Part shown: piece after piece, positions 18,043 through 26,185 of the stretch | Position numbering within the stretch: the stretch's first letter is position 1 | How the letters are laid out: each line of letters starts with the position of its first letter | Source of the DNA: an uncultured Muribaculaceae bacterium | GTDB lineage: Bacteria > Bacteroidota > Bacteroidia > Bacteroidales > Muribaculaceae | Direction: 5' to 3' | NCBI GenBank assembly: GCA_910584055.1 | Contig: CAJTZS010000010.1 | Location: 36,811 to 100,810 of the forward strand | Length of the DNA stretch: 64,000 nt | Notes under the pieces: generated by a model | Told to the model about the DNA's origin: nothing | Seen by the model: the letters and a program-made list of their open reading frames with translations, nothing else | The model's database searches: none | Made by a program: the position numbers and the translations under genes

Positions 18043-18678
18043 TTAAATGTCTGCTTTCCAGGCTTTGTAACTCATTCTAACCTCTGCTTCGCGGAGGTTT
18101 TTTCTTTTTGCGCGTCTGGCTGACCGGAGCTTTGCAATACGGAGGATGCGGTTTCGAATCAACTGGTCGATGCAGTATCTTCCCGGACCGGTGATTGCAA
18201 GGAATAAGAATAGCAGTGATTGAGATATTGCAGCGATGTCAGGGATGGTCTCTGAGGTGACTGCAAACGGTGGTGTGAATGCCAATAACGGTGCTATAGC
18301 TATGTATGCATAAAGTAAAAATCCGGATATCGAGGCTATGCGAGCGAAGAATCCCAACAAGATCATTCCACCGACCACAATATTGAATAAATGTATGTTA
18401 AATTCTGTGGATAAAGAGCTGACATCAAGATTAAAAATACCGAGAGTTAAGAAAAATGCGGCAGTAATGATCCTGATCAGCAGTAGTTTGGATGATCCCA
18501 CGTTCGTGGTGGATCTGTTTATACCGAAAATGGAATTGCATATTGACTTAACACGTTGATTGTGTATTACTTTACCGACTGGTCTACAGGTACGGGCAAC
18601 CTTTTCGATAAATTCGAAATTGAGGGCACCTATAGTTTTTTTGCCAGGATTCACGGATATTACTTTTACGTCTGCCAT
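18043..18678 (-). CDS. DoxX-like small membrane protein
   Basis: 211 residues from the ATG at 18678 (MADVKVISVNPGKK). That start has an AAGGAG sequence 8 nt upstream (18687-18692), unusually good for this phylum, so I prefer it to the in-frame ATG at 18708. A soluble N-terminal stretch of about 70 residues precedes four hydrophobic helices (SKLLLIRIITAAFFLTLGIF; FNIVVGGMILLGFF; ISGFLLYAYIAIAPLLAF; ISQSLLFLFLAITGPG), then a very basic C-terminal tail. The helix pattern and terminal GPGRYCID resemble DoxX/DoxD-type proteins, whose role is poorly defined. Convergent with nth, divergent from tdk. Confidence 0.6.
   Translation of the reverse strand: MADVKVISVNPGKKTIGALNFEFIEKVARTCRPVGKVIHNQRVKSICNSIFGINRSTTNVGSSKLLLIRIITAAFFLTLGIFNLDVSSLSTEFNIHLFNIVVGGMILLGFFARIASISGFLLYAYIAIAPLLAFTPPFAVTSETIPDIAAISQSLLFLFLAITGPGRYCIDQLIRNRILRIAKLRSARRAKRKNLREAEVRMSYKAWKADI
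18079..18109 (+). terminator. Intrinsic terminator for pheS-nth, inside the opposite gene
   Basis: AACCTCTGC and GCGGAGGTT form a 9-bp stem with one G-T pair around the loop TTC (18079-18099), followed by a T-rich run interrupted once by C to 18109. It lies 50 bases downstream of the nth stop but within the 3' coding end of the minus-strand DoxX-like gene. Confidence 0.8.
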
Positions 18679-18686
18679 AGTGGAAT

Positions 18687-18692
18687 CTCCTT
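18687..18692 (-). promoter_or_regulatory. Shine-Dalgarno AAGGAG for the DoxX-like gene
   Basis: On the minus strand AAGGAG lies 8 nt before the ATG at 18678. Such sequences are rare elsewhere in this window, and this one decides the start in favour of 18678 over 18708. Confidence 0.7.
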
Positions 18693-18747
18693 TCTCTATA
18701 ATTAACAATGATTTACGCTTGGATGTTCAACAACATTGGCCAAAAAC

Positions 18748-18778
18748 TTTGCCACGTGGGGATTATTTATTAAATTCG
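18748..18778 (+). promoter_or_regulatory. Promoter of tdk, implying a nearly leaderless mRNA
   Basis: TTTG (18748-18751), 19 bp, then TAAATTCG (18771-18778; one mismatch to TAnnTTTG). Transcription should begin about 5-7 bases further on, at or within 3 bases of the ATG at 18786. Confidence 0.5.
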
Positions 18779-18785
18779 CAATATC

Positions 18786-19406
18786 ATGAAAAGATTAGGA
18801 AAACTATATTTCAGGTATGGCACCATGGGATCTGCCAAGACCGCCATGTTGCTTACCACAGCATATAACTTCGAAGAGCGGGGTATGTCGTATCTTTGCT
18901 TTAAGCCCTCAATCGATACTCGCGAGAAAAAGAACGTGATACGTAGCCGTATCGGTATTGAGCGTGAATGTCAATGGATTTATAGAGACACGGATCTGTT
19001 TGCAATGATGCGCGAAATGGCTGAAACCACCCGCCGCCTTCCGGAGTGGATACTGGTTGACGAGGCGCAGTTTCTTGCCGAAGAGCAGGTTGACCAGCTG
19101 GCATGCGTTGTAGATACCTATGGTATCAATGTGATATGCTATGGATTGCGCACAGATTTCAAGACGCATCTTTTTGAAGGTTCGCGACGACTGTTTGAGA
19201 TTGCCGATACTATTGACGAAATCAAATCAACATGTAACTGCGGGCGCAAGACCATCGTCAATGCCAGAATTGATTCGCGTGGTGAAATAATAACGGAAGG
19301 AGATCAGGTTGAGATCGGCGGTAATGACCGCTATATTTCAGTATGCCGCAATTGCTGGCGCAACAAGAAAGTGGAGCAGAGCCGCAACGGGCAGCTCCCC
19401 TTGTAG
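18786..19406 (+). CDS. tdk: Thymidine kinase
   Basis: 206 residues, a class II (TK1-like) enzyme that phosphorylates thymidine in the pyrimidine salvage pathway. The P-loop is GTMGSAKTAML (about 10-20). The lasso and base-binding region contains RSRIGIERECQWIYR. The Walker B-like DEAQFL (near 95) carries the catalytic Glu region, and NVICYGLRTDF follows. The zinc site comprises CNCG and CRNC near 150 and 190. Here the usual GPMxSGKS P-loop reads GTMGSAKT, as in several Bacteroidota. Followed by a short heptad-repeat gap and a gene in the same direction. Confidence 0.96.
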   Translation: MKRLGKLYFRYGTMGSAKTAMLLTTAYNFEERGMSYLCFKPSIDTREKKNVIRSRIGIERECQWIYRDTDLFAMMREMAETTRRLPEWILVDEAQFLAEEQVDQLACVVDTYGINVICYGLRTDFKTHLFEGSRRLFEIADTIDEIKSTCNCGRKTIVNARIDSRGEIITEGDQVEIGGNDRYISVCRNCWRNKKVEQSRNGQLPL

Positions 19407-19412
19407 AATACA

Positions 19413-19447
19413 CATTAAACATTACACATTTCACATTAAACATTTAA
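19413..19447. repeat. Heptad repeat, five CATTNNN units
   Basis: Five consecutive 7-mers: CATTAAA, CATTACA, CATTTCA, CATTAAA, CATTTAA. They fill the gap between tdk and the next gene and end 4 bases before its ATG. Related repeats occur at 25024, 28804 and 29891. Confidence 0.75.
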
Positions 19448-19451
19448 TGAA

Positions 19452-20726
19452 ATGAAGAGGGATAAGATAGATTCTATCATACGTTTGATAAAGAAGGAAG
19501 TTGTGCCGGCAATCGGATGTACCGAACCTGCTGCCGTCTCGTTAGCGGTGGCTAAGGCCACCGAAATGCTCGGAACGCTTCCTGAAAAAATATCATTGTC
19601 GCTCAGCGGCAACATCATAAAGAATGCCATGGGCGTGGGGATTCCTGGCACAGGTATGATAGGGCTTCCGATTGCCGTGGCGCTCGGTGCGCTGATAGGC
19701 AAGTCGGAGTATGGACTGGAAGTGCTGAAAGATGTCAGTGAAGATTCGGTGGAAGAAGGTCGTAAATATATATCTGAAAACAGGATTTTCATAAGCCATT
19801 GTCAGGAAGACGTTCCTAATCTGCATATAGATGTAAGGGTTGAGGCTTGCGGCAGGTTTGCACGGGCTGTGATATCGGGTTCGCATCAGAATTTCATATA
19901 TCTTGACAATAATGGCGAAGTCATCCTCGACAAAGGGATATCCATGTCGGTGGATTCTTCCGATGAAGACATTTGTCTTGATGCAGAAACGGTATATCGT
20001 TTCGCGATGGAAGCACCCGTGGATGATATCCGTTTCATCCTTGAAGCGAAACGTCTGAACAGTGCTGCGGCCGAACTGGGTATGAAAGGCACATACGGGC
20101 ATGCTCTCGGCGCGACGATGAATCTCGGTCATGGATTGATAGGAGACTCGCCGCTTGAACACATCATGGCTCTCACTTCGGCTGCATGCGATGCCAGGAT
20201 GGGGGGAGCGCCGATAGCCGTGATGTCGAATTCCGGAAGTGGGAATCAGGGAATCACTGCCACAATGCCGGTGGTGAGCTATGCCAACGATATCAATGCT
20301 TCCGAAGAGCAGACGATACGCGCCCTGACACTCAGTCACCTCACCAGCATATATATCAAACAGAGTCTCGGACGCCTTTCCGCTCTATGCGGCTGCGTGG
20401 TTGCCTCGACAGGGGCATCCGCAGGGCTTGTCTATCTGATGGGCGGAGATTTCGATCAAGTTTGCGCCGCGATAAAGAATATGGTCGCCAATCTTACGGG
20501 AATGATATGTGACGGCGCGAAACCTGCATGCGCGATGAAGATTTCGTCTGGCGTCTCTACGTCTGTCATGTCTGCAATGCTTGCGATGAACGGTAAATGC
20601 GTGTCTTCGAGTGAAGGAATCATCAGCGATGACATAGATAAGACTATACGTAATCTTACTTCCATAGGAAGGGAAGCGATGCAGGAGACGGATCGTCTTG
20701 TGCTTCGTATTATGGTGGAGAAATGA
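19452..20726 (+). CDS. CyuA/YhaM-type L-cysteine desulfidase (UPF0597, serine dehydratase alpha-like)
   Basis: 424 residues covering the whole UPF0597 family length. Opens with KKEVVPAIGCTEPAAVSLAVAKA, the family signature whose Cys is a predicted Fe-S ligand. GNIIKNAMGVGIPGTGMIGLP and the C-terminal serine-dehydratase-alpha-like stretch SNSGSGNQGITATMPVVSYA with further Cys (CGCVVASTGA, MICDGAKPACAMKIS) are present. In enterobacteria the relative breaks cysteine into pyruvate, ammonia and sulfide. Start chosen at 19452; an earlier overlapping ATG runs straight into TGA. The start lies only 4 bases after the heptad repeat, so there is no room for a normal ribosome-binding site between them. 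Cytoplasmic. Confidence 0.85.
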   Translation: MKRDKIDSIIRLIKKEVVPAIGCTEPAAVSLAVAKATEMLGTLPEKISLSLSGNIIKNAMGVGIPGTGMIGLPIAVALGALIGKSEYGLEVLKDVSEDSVEEGRKYISENRIFISHCQEDVPNLHIDVRVEACGRFARAVISGSHQNFIYLDNNGEVILDKGISMSVDSSDEDICLDAETVYRFAMEAPVDDIRFILEAKRLNSAAAELGMKGTYGHALGATMNLGHGLIGDSPLEHIMALTSAACDARMGGAPIAVMSNSGSGNQGITATMPVVSYANDINASEEQTIRALTLSHLTSIYIKQSLGRLSALCGCVVASTGASAGLVYLMGGDFDQVCAAIKNMVANLTGMICDGAKPACAMKISSGVSTSVMSAMLAMNGKCVSSSEGIISDDIDKTIRNLTSIGREAMQETDRLVLRIMVEK

Positions 20727-20762
20727 ATTCCTCCTATGTTTTAATTCTATAAAATGAACTGT

Positions 20763-21764
20763 ATGAAGAAATTTATATATACGGTGATATGCTCGGCTCT
20801 CGCCATATCTTTTGCATCCTGTCGGAAAGAGGGTAAAATTGAAATGAATTTCTCCGACAAGTATGAGGGAAAGACGGTGGAAGTTATGAATTTTTCAGAT
20901 TCCACTATCATTATGTCTTCGGTAATTGCCGACGGGAAAGCATCTTTTATATCTGAGGAAAATGATTCGATAAGTTTCCCACTTTTCACGCAGATTGTGA
21001 TTGATGGCCGTACCCGGGCCTATTATATTATGGAAGAGGGTAATGCCGTGTTGTGCGATTCGATGAATGTGGCGTCAGGAACACCTCTGAACGATCGGTT
21101 CTCATCGATGCTTTCAACGCTCGATTCTATTGAGAATATCGATGACATGCATCTTTATCTTGAATATGCCGAGAAAGCCTACAATGACAATAAAGATAAT
21201 CCGATAGGTGCATATTTTGGTGTGGAATGGCTTAAATATGCTGATCCTCAGCGTGTAGACAGTTTCTTGAACCTTACATCGGAAGGGTTCCGCAATATGA
21301 AACGTGTCAAGTATTATGAAGAATTCGCACGCCATCGCGCCCAGACTTCTCCGGGAATGGAATACACGGATTTCGATGGTGAGACCGAGAAAGGTGGCAA
21401 AGTGAAGCTTTCTGCCTATATAAAACCGGGTAATTATACCCTTGTTGATTTCTGGGCAAGCTGGTGTCCCTATTGTATAAAGGAATTGCCGGACATGAAG
21501 CAGCTTTACGCGGACTATCATGATAAAGGATTCGAAATTGTAGGGGTAGCAGTCCGCGACAAGACTGACGACACGTCAGCTATGGTTGCAAAACATGAGC
21601 TGGCATGGCCTGTGGTGTATAACACGCAACGCGTGCCATATGACATATACGGTTTTTCCGGTATTCCTCATCATATGCTCATCGGTCCGGACGGTGTGAT
21701 TATAAGTCGAGGAGAAAGCTTAGCTCAGATTCGCACGCGTCTGGAGCAGCATTTAGAACATTAG
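20763..21764 (+). CDS. TlpA-family thiol-disulfide oxidoreductase lipoprotein (DUF4369 + thioredoxin)
   Basis: 333 residues from the ATG at 20763, which gives a clean lipoprotein signal (MKKFIYTVICSALAISFASC); an in-frame ATG at 20754 adds three residues. Residues 25-105 look like DUF4369 (beta-rich, GKASFISEENDSISFPLF). A helical linker follows. The thioredoxin fold at about 195-333 has the active site WASWCPYCIKELPDM, the conserved cis-proline region GFSGIPHHMLIGPDG, and ends with a short helix. Such proteins keep periplasmic cysteines reduced or mature cytochromes; the partner is unknown. It stands alone after the desulfidase gene, 36 bases downstream, so co-transcription is possible. Confidence 0.88.
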   Translation: MKKFIYTVICSALAISFASCRKEGKIEMNFSDKYEGKTVEVMNFSDSTIIMSSVIADGKASFISEENDSISFPLFTQIVIDGRTRAYYIMEEGNAVLCDSMNVASGTPLNDRFSSMLSTLDSIENIDDMHLYLEYAEKAYNDNKDNPIGAYFGVEWLKYADPQRVDSFLNLTSEGFRNMKRVKYYEEFARHRAQTSPGMEYTDFDGETEKGGKVKLSAYIKPGNYTLVDFWASWCPYCIKELPDMKQLYADYHDKGFEIVGVAVRDKTDDTSAMVAKHELAWPVVYNTQRVPYDIYGFSGIPHHMLIGPDGVIISRGESLAQIRTRLEQHLEH

Positions 21765-21854
21765 ACTAATAGAACATTAGACTTCCTCTGATTGTTGATC
21801 TTTATGAAGGAAACCGTTGTAAGGATTCCTCGTTAAACAAATTATCCATTATTT

Positions 21855-23519
21855 ATGAAAGACAGGAGCATGTCATTGAATCTGCTGATAGAGCAGTCGA
21901 TAAAGAAAAACTGGGAAAGTATGGCTCTATCCGATATGGGTGGAATCAATTACCAATATAAGGATGTGGCGGAGACCATAGCCAAACTTCACATCATGTT
22001 TAAGGCAGCCGGGGTGAAGAAAGGTGACCGGGTTGCAATTTGCGGCAAGAATTCTTCCAACTGGGTAGTGATACTTTTGGCGTGTCTTACGTCAGGGGTG
22101 GTGGCAGTGCCCATACTTCACGAATTCAAGGCAGACACCGTGTCGCATCTTTTGGTTCACAGCGGTGCGAAGTTGCTTTTTGTGGATGCCGCTATATGGG
22201 AGAACCTTGACGAGAGGTCGTTGCCTGGACTTGTCGGGGCCATATATATAAGCGAATTCGGTATGCCCCTCTCTCGCAGTGAGAAACTTACCGAGACACG
22301 TAACAACATAAACGAATATTTCGGTAAAGAATACCCGTATGATTTCAAGAAAGAGGCTATAAAGTATTATGAAGATCAACCGGAGGAACTGGCGATAATC
22401 AACTATACAAGCGGCTCGACCGGTATGTCGAAGGGTGTTATGCTTCCTTACCGTTCGTTATGGAGCAATATCAGATATTGCCTTGACAATATAGATTACC
22501 TTCATGCCGGTGACGGAATAGTGAATATGCTTCCGTTGGCTCACCTCTATGGCATGACTATAGAGTCGTTGCACCCGTTCTGTCAGGGATGTCATCTTAA
22601 CTTCCTTACGAAGCTTCCGTCACCTAAAGTGATACTCAAGGCTTTTGCAGACGTAAAACCTAAACTCATCATATCCGTCCCTCTGATTCTTGAGAAGATT
22701 ATAAGAAGCAAGGTGTTCCCAATGCTTGAAAAACCACTGATGAAGGTTCTTCTTCATATACCTTACGTTGATGACAGATTGCTGGCTAAAGTGAAAGAGA
22801 ATCTGCTTCAGGCATTCGGAGGCCAGGTGAGGGAAGTGATAATAGGGGGTGCTCCACTGAATCCTGATGTGGAGAAGTTTCTCTATCGCATAGATTTCCC
22901 TGTGACTGTCGGCTACGGTATGACCGAATGCGGGCCGTTGCTGACATATGCCCCTGCCAGCGAGACCAAACCTCACACCGTAGGGCGTATGATGGACCGT
23001 ATGGAATGTCGTATCGACTCTCCCGATCCTGCCCAGATTCCGGGGAATATTTGGGTGAAAGGTCCGAATGTCATGCAGGGGTATTATAAAAATAAAAAAG
23101 CCACCGAAGAGGTGATGCCCGATAATTCCGGCTGGATGAACACCGGTGATATGGGTGTTATTGACGAAGATGGTTTCATTACAATCATGGGGCGTTCGAA
23201 GACCATGATTCTCGGACCGTCGGGTCAGAACATATATCCCGAAGAAATTGAAGCGAAACTCAATAATCTTCCCTATGTGGCGGAATCGCTCATAATAGAC
23301 AACCATGGCGAGCTTGAGGCCTTGGTCTATCCTGATATGGAAGTGCTTATGCATGAGAATATCGATAGGGAAAAGATCGAGAAGATTATGAACGATAATC
23401 TTGATACATTGAATCAGGAGATGCCGTCGTATAGCAAAGTAAAGAAACTAAAGATAATGAACGAAGAGTTTGAGAAAACTCCTAAACGTTCTATCAAACG
23501 TTTCCTATATCAGCCATGA
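21855..23519 (+). CDS. AMP-dependent acyl-CoA synthetase (long-chain fatty-acid ligase type)
   Basis: 554 residues, an ANL-superfamily enzyme that activates a carboxylate through an acyl-adenylate. The ATP-binding P-loop is INYTSGSTGMSKGVMLPYRSL (near 182). GYGMTECGPLLTYAPA (near 355) is motif A5. TGDMGVIDEDGFITIMGRSK (near 430) carries the hinge and ribose-binding Asp. The C-terminal Lys region SIKRFLY supplies the catalytic Lys area. Compared with bacterial FadD it lacks a clear membrane segment. An alternative start is ATG 21873. Its TGA overlaps the following gene by 4 bp, so the two are coupled. Exact fatty or aromatic acid unknown. Confidence 0.9.
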   Translation: MKDRSMSLNLLIEQSIKKNWESMALSDMGGINYQYKDVAETIAKLHIMFKAAGVKKGDRVAICGKNSSNWVVILLACLTSGVVAVPILHEFKADTVSHLLVHSGAKLLFVDAAIWENLDERSLPGLVGAIYISEFGMPLSRSEKLTETRNNINEYFGKEYPYDFKKEAIKYYEDQPEELAIINYTSGSTGMSKGVMLPYRSLWSNIRYCLDNIDYLHAGDGIVNMLPLAHLYGMTIESLHPFCQGCHLNFLTKLPSPKVILKAFADVKPKLIISVPLILEKIIRSKVFPMLEKPLMKVLLHIPYVDDRLLAKVKENLLQAFGGQVREVIIGGAPLNPDVEKFLYRIDFPVTVGYGMTECGPLLTYAPASETKPHTVGRMMDRMECRIDSPDPAQIPGNIWVKGPNVMQGYYKNKKATEEVMPDNSGWMNTGDMGVIDEDGFITIMGRSKTMILGPSGQNIYPEEIEAKLNNLPYVAESLIIDNHGELEALVYPDMEVLMHENIDREKIEKIMNDNLDTLNQEMPSYSKVKKLKIMNEEFEKTPKRSIKRFLYQP

Positions 23520-25027
23520 CGACTGCGGAGGCGTTGATACAGCTCGTAGGTTCTCTCTCCAAGAATGAAAAAAGAAGCTTCCGTTTAGGTAAAAAGAGCA
23601 CTGCCGATTATATAGTGCTCTTTGATCTCATAGACAAGGATGAGCTTAAATCTGTGGAGGAGCTGAGAGAGGCTTTCGAAAAAATGGATAAAGGAGGCGC
23701 GGTATTCAACGTTACCGTGACCTATCTCTATAAGATTCTACTTGACAAGCTGCTCCTGCTGCGTCAGAATCAGGATGTGAATTATTCTTTAATCACCCAG
23801 ATTCTGAAAGCGAGAATATTATTTGAGAAATCGATATTTCCGGCGGCTCTCGAGATGCTTGAGAAGGTGAGGCTGGAGGCCGAACCTCTCGAACGGAACG
23901 AGGCATTGGTGATGGCTTCGCGCATGGAGCTTGATTATCTACAGTATCTCAATATGCCCGGCATATCGGAAGAAGAACTTATCCATAAGCAATATCTTCT
24001 CCGCAACGCTCTGCAGAATCTCAATAACCTCTATGAGCAGTCGGCTCTGTATGAACTCCTGATGCATCGCACAATCTTCAATGGAACCGTGCGGTCTTCC
24101 CAACAGAAGGCATCGCTCAATGATCTTGTGTTTACCGAGCAGAATCTTGCCCGCCGCGCAGCGGGTAGCTATGAGACGCAAAAAAGGCATCTGCTGTTCC
24201 AGTCCGCCTTCCTTATGGCGATAGGGGATGAACAGTCGGCTTCGGATGTGCTCCTGCAGCTTAACGAGCTGATTTCGGAGTCTCCCGATATTGAGAATCC
24301 GCTTTATTATGTGGCGGTGCTTGAAAATATGCTTGACAATCTACGCTATATGCGCAGGTATGACCAGATGCCGGCATTTATCGAAAGGTTGCAATCGATT
24401 AATCATCCGTCACATATGGTCGGAAAGCATATAGAGGCGCTTGTAGGTCTCTACAGGTTGTTGCCGTATGTGGACCATGGCGATTTTTTTGCTGCCAGAA
24501 ATTTTATAGGAAGTTGCAAAGCTTTGCAGCCGGCATCGCTTGATGATGTCAACCCGTCGCTTGAATCAAAGATATCGTTGTACATCGCTCTTGTGCATAT
24601 CGGTCTCAAGGACTATAAAAGTGCAAGAAAGACACTCGCGCGGTCAATGTTGAACAGGACGTGTGATCTTCCGATGTATCGCATCTTTCGCATCACCAAT
24701 CTTATTATTCATCACAAGATGAATGATCTGGAGTATATCATTTCCGAAACACGTTCGATAAAACGGGAGATAGGTAAATATGGTAAGGCTTACCGTATGG
24801 AGTCATTGATACTTGAAGTGGTTGGAAAAGGGTCATATGGACTTATGCCCACCATAAAGAGGGTGCAATTTTGGGAGAAAATAAAACCACGCCTTGACGA
24901 AATCCGTCAAGACGTGTTTGAAGGTCAGTTGCTTAAGATATTTGATTTTTCAGCGTGGATTGAATCGGAGATATTGCGGACTTCATTTGCCGAAACTCTC
25001 TGCCGTAACCTTTCGATTAATGCTTAA
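23516..25027 (+). CDS. Conserved helical repeat protein of unknown function
   Basis: 503 residues. I do not recognise a named family. The sequence is almost entirely alpha-helical with TPR-like spacing (e.g. SIFPAALEMLEKVRLEAEPL, MAIGDEQSASDVLLQLNEL, HIGLKDYKSARKTLARSM). The N-terminus MTTAEALIQLVGSLSKNEKR suggests a small winged-helix or helical domain. No signal peptide or membrane segment, so it is likely cytoplasmic. The ATGA overlap with the acyl-CoA ligase gene implies matched expression; a scaffold or regulator role would be guesswork. Its stop codon lies inside the first units of the heptad repeat at 25024. Confidence 0.75.
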   Translation: MTTAEALIQLVGSLSKNEKRSFRLGKKSTADYIVLFDLIDKDELKSVEELREAFEKMDKGGAVFNVTVTYLYKILLDKLLLLRQNQDVNYSLITQILKARILFEKSIFPAALEMLEKVRLEAEPLERNEALVMASRMELDYLQYLNMPGISEEELIHKQYLLRNALQNLNNLYEQSALYELLMHRTIFNGTVRSSQQKASLNDLVFTEQNLARRAAGSYETQKRHLLFQSAFLMAIGDEQSASDVLLQLNELISESPDIENPLYYVAVLENMLDNLRYMRRYDQMPAFIERLQSINHPSHMVGKHIEALVGLYRLLPYVDHGDFFAARNFIGSCKALQPASLDDVNPSLESKISLYIALVHIGLKDYKSARKTLARSMLNRTCDLPMYRIFRITNLIIHHKMNDLEYIISETRSIKREIGKYGKAYRMESLILEVVGKGSYGLMPTIKRVQFWEKIKPRLDEIRQDVFEGQLLKIFDFSAWIESEILRTSFAETLCRNLSINA

Positions 25028-25092
25028 TGTGAAATGTTTAATGTTCAATGGGTATCAATCATTAAACATTACACATTCAACATTAAACATTA
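25024..25092. repeat. Inverted pair of heptad repeats between convergent stops
   Basis: Left half: TTAATGT, GAAATGT, TTAATGT, TCAATGG. Right half is the inverse type: CATTAAA, CATTACA, CATTCAA, CATTAAA. A spacer GGTATCAAT separates them, so the transcript can fold into a long AT-rich hairpin. The stop codons of both flanking convergent genes (25025-25027 and 25083-25085) fall inside the repeat, so it may act as a bidirectional terminator. Confidence 0.75.
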
Positions 25093-26000
25093 TTCAAAAG
25101 TTTCTCCACTTCGTAGCGATAGGGGATGGCATCTATCATCCCTTCGCGTGACACCTGAAGGGCGGCGGCAGCACTCGCCATGCGCAAGGCCGGCAATAAC
25201 TCCTGCTTTTCGCTTAATGCCACACAGAGAGCTGCGCAGAATACATCACCGGCGCCCGATGCGTCTTTTACTTCTGCATCAACTGCATCGATTCTATGGG
25301 TTTCTCCATTATTCAGCAAGAATGCGCCGAGATGCCCCATGGTTATTATGACAGTCCTGACACCCTTTGCTGCCAGTATTTTCGCCGCTTTTTCCGCAGA
25401 TTCAAAATCTTTGACTTCAACTCCTGTCAGTTTGTGAGCTTCAGTGCGGTTGGGAATCATGATTGAGGCGAGTTTAAAGATCTCATCCGGTAGCTCCTGC
25501 TGAGGAGAGGGGTTTATTATCACCGGAACGCCACTACTGCAAGCGATCCTTGCTGCGTATAGTGCTGTCTCCAACGGTGTCTCCAACTCTATAAGCAGAA
25601 CTTTCGCATCCATTATTTCACTCCGGGTTTTGTCGATTTCCTCAAGCGAAAGGGTTGTAATACTACCCTGTGCAAGTGATATATATTTCTCACCGGCATT
25701 ATTTACCATTATCAATGCCACCCCTGAAGGATTATTGTTGTCCGAGAAAACATAGTCTGTTCTTATACCTTCGGAAGCGAACATCTGCTTCGCCTGACGG
25801 CCGAACAGGTCATTACCCGTTTTCGTGATAAGGCTTACCGAGCCACCGAGTCGTGAAACGGCAATAGCTTCATTGGCGCCTTTTCCTCCGGGACATACGC
25901 GGAAGCGTCCCCCTGCCACGATGTCTCCAACCGACGGCAATACATCGGTCTGTATAGTCATGTCTGTATTGGTGCTTCCTATTACAACGATCTTACACAT
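25083..26000 (-). CDS. rbsK: Ribokinase
   Basis: 305 residues, PfkB family. It phosphorylates D-ribose at O5 with ATP. The N-terminal motif VIGSTNTDMTIQTDVLP is followed by the sugar-binding GGKGANEAIAVSRLGG (about 38-53). The C-terminal DASGAGDVFCAAL (near 250) contains the anion hole and catalytic Asp. NPSPQQELPDEI and IMIPNRTEAHKLTG are typical of RbsK. Other PfkB sugar kinases cannot be fully excluded. It lies 185 bp downstream of the FAD oxidoreductase pair, separated by a long heptad repeat, so it may be the last gene of PUL 2 or a separate unit. A pentose or pentitol-containing substrate would make sense with the dehydrogenases upstream. Confidence 0.9.
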   Translation of the reverse strand: MCKIVVIGSTNTDMTIQTDVLPSVGDIVAGGRFRVCPGGKGANEAIAVSRLGGSVSLITKTGNDLFGRQAKQMFASEGIRTDYVFSDNNNPSGVALIMVNNAGEKYISLAQGSITTLSLEEIDKTRSEIMDAKVLLIELETPLETALYAARIACSSGVPVIINPSPQQELPDEIFKLASIMIPNRTEAHKLTGVEVKDFESAEKAAKILAAKGVRTVIITMGHLGAFLLNNGETHRIDAVDAEVKDASGAGDVFCAALCVALSEKQELLPALRMASAAAALQVSREGMIDAIPYRYEVEKLLNNV

Positions 26001-26002
26001 AT

Positions 26003-26149
26003 TCTTAGGCTTTAGGTCTTAGGCTTTAGGCTTTAGGTTTTAGGTCTTAGGCTTTAGGCTTTAGGTTTTAGGCTTTAGGTCTTAGGCTTTAGGCTTTAGG
26101 CTTTAGGTTTTAGGCATTAGGCTTTAGGTCTTAGACTTTAGGTTTTAGA
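26003..26149. repeat. 21-unit heptad tandem repeat (CTTTAGG/TCTTAGG/TTTTAGG)
   Basis: Twenty-one uninterrupted 7-bp units occupy the gap between rbsK and the FAD oxidoreductase gene: mostly CTTTAGG, with TCTTAGG, TTTTAGG and one CATTAGG, degenerating to TTTTAGA at the right edge. Just beyond (26158-26176) lie inverted units AAAGCCTAAAGCC, so the right end can form a hairpin. The period is exact, with no indels. It is not a CRISPR: there are no spacers. Confidence 0.9.
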
Positions 26150-26185
26150 TGCAAATTTCTAAAGCCTAAAGCCTATTACCTCAAC

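Noticed and set aside
19593..20339. Minus-strand open frame of 248 codons
   Set aside because: Antisense shadow of the cysteine desulfidase gene; rich in His, Arg and Cys as expected of a non-coding frame.
26003..26149. CRISPR array
   Set aside because: Units are 7 bp with no spacers and there are no cas genes in the window; it is a simple tandem repeat.
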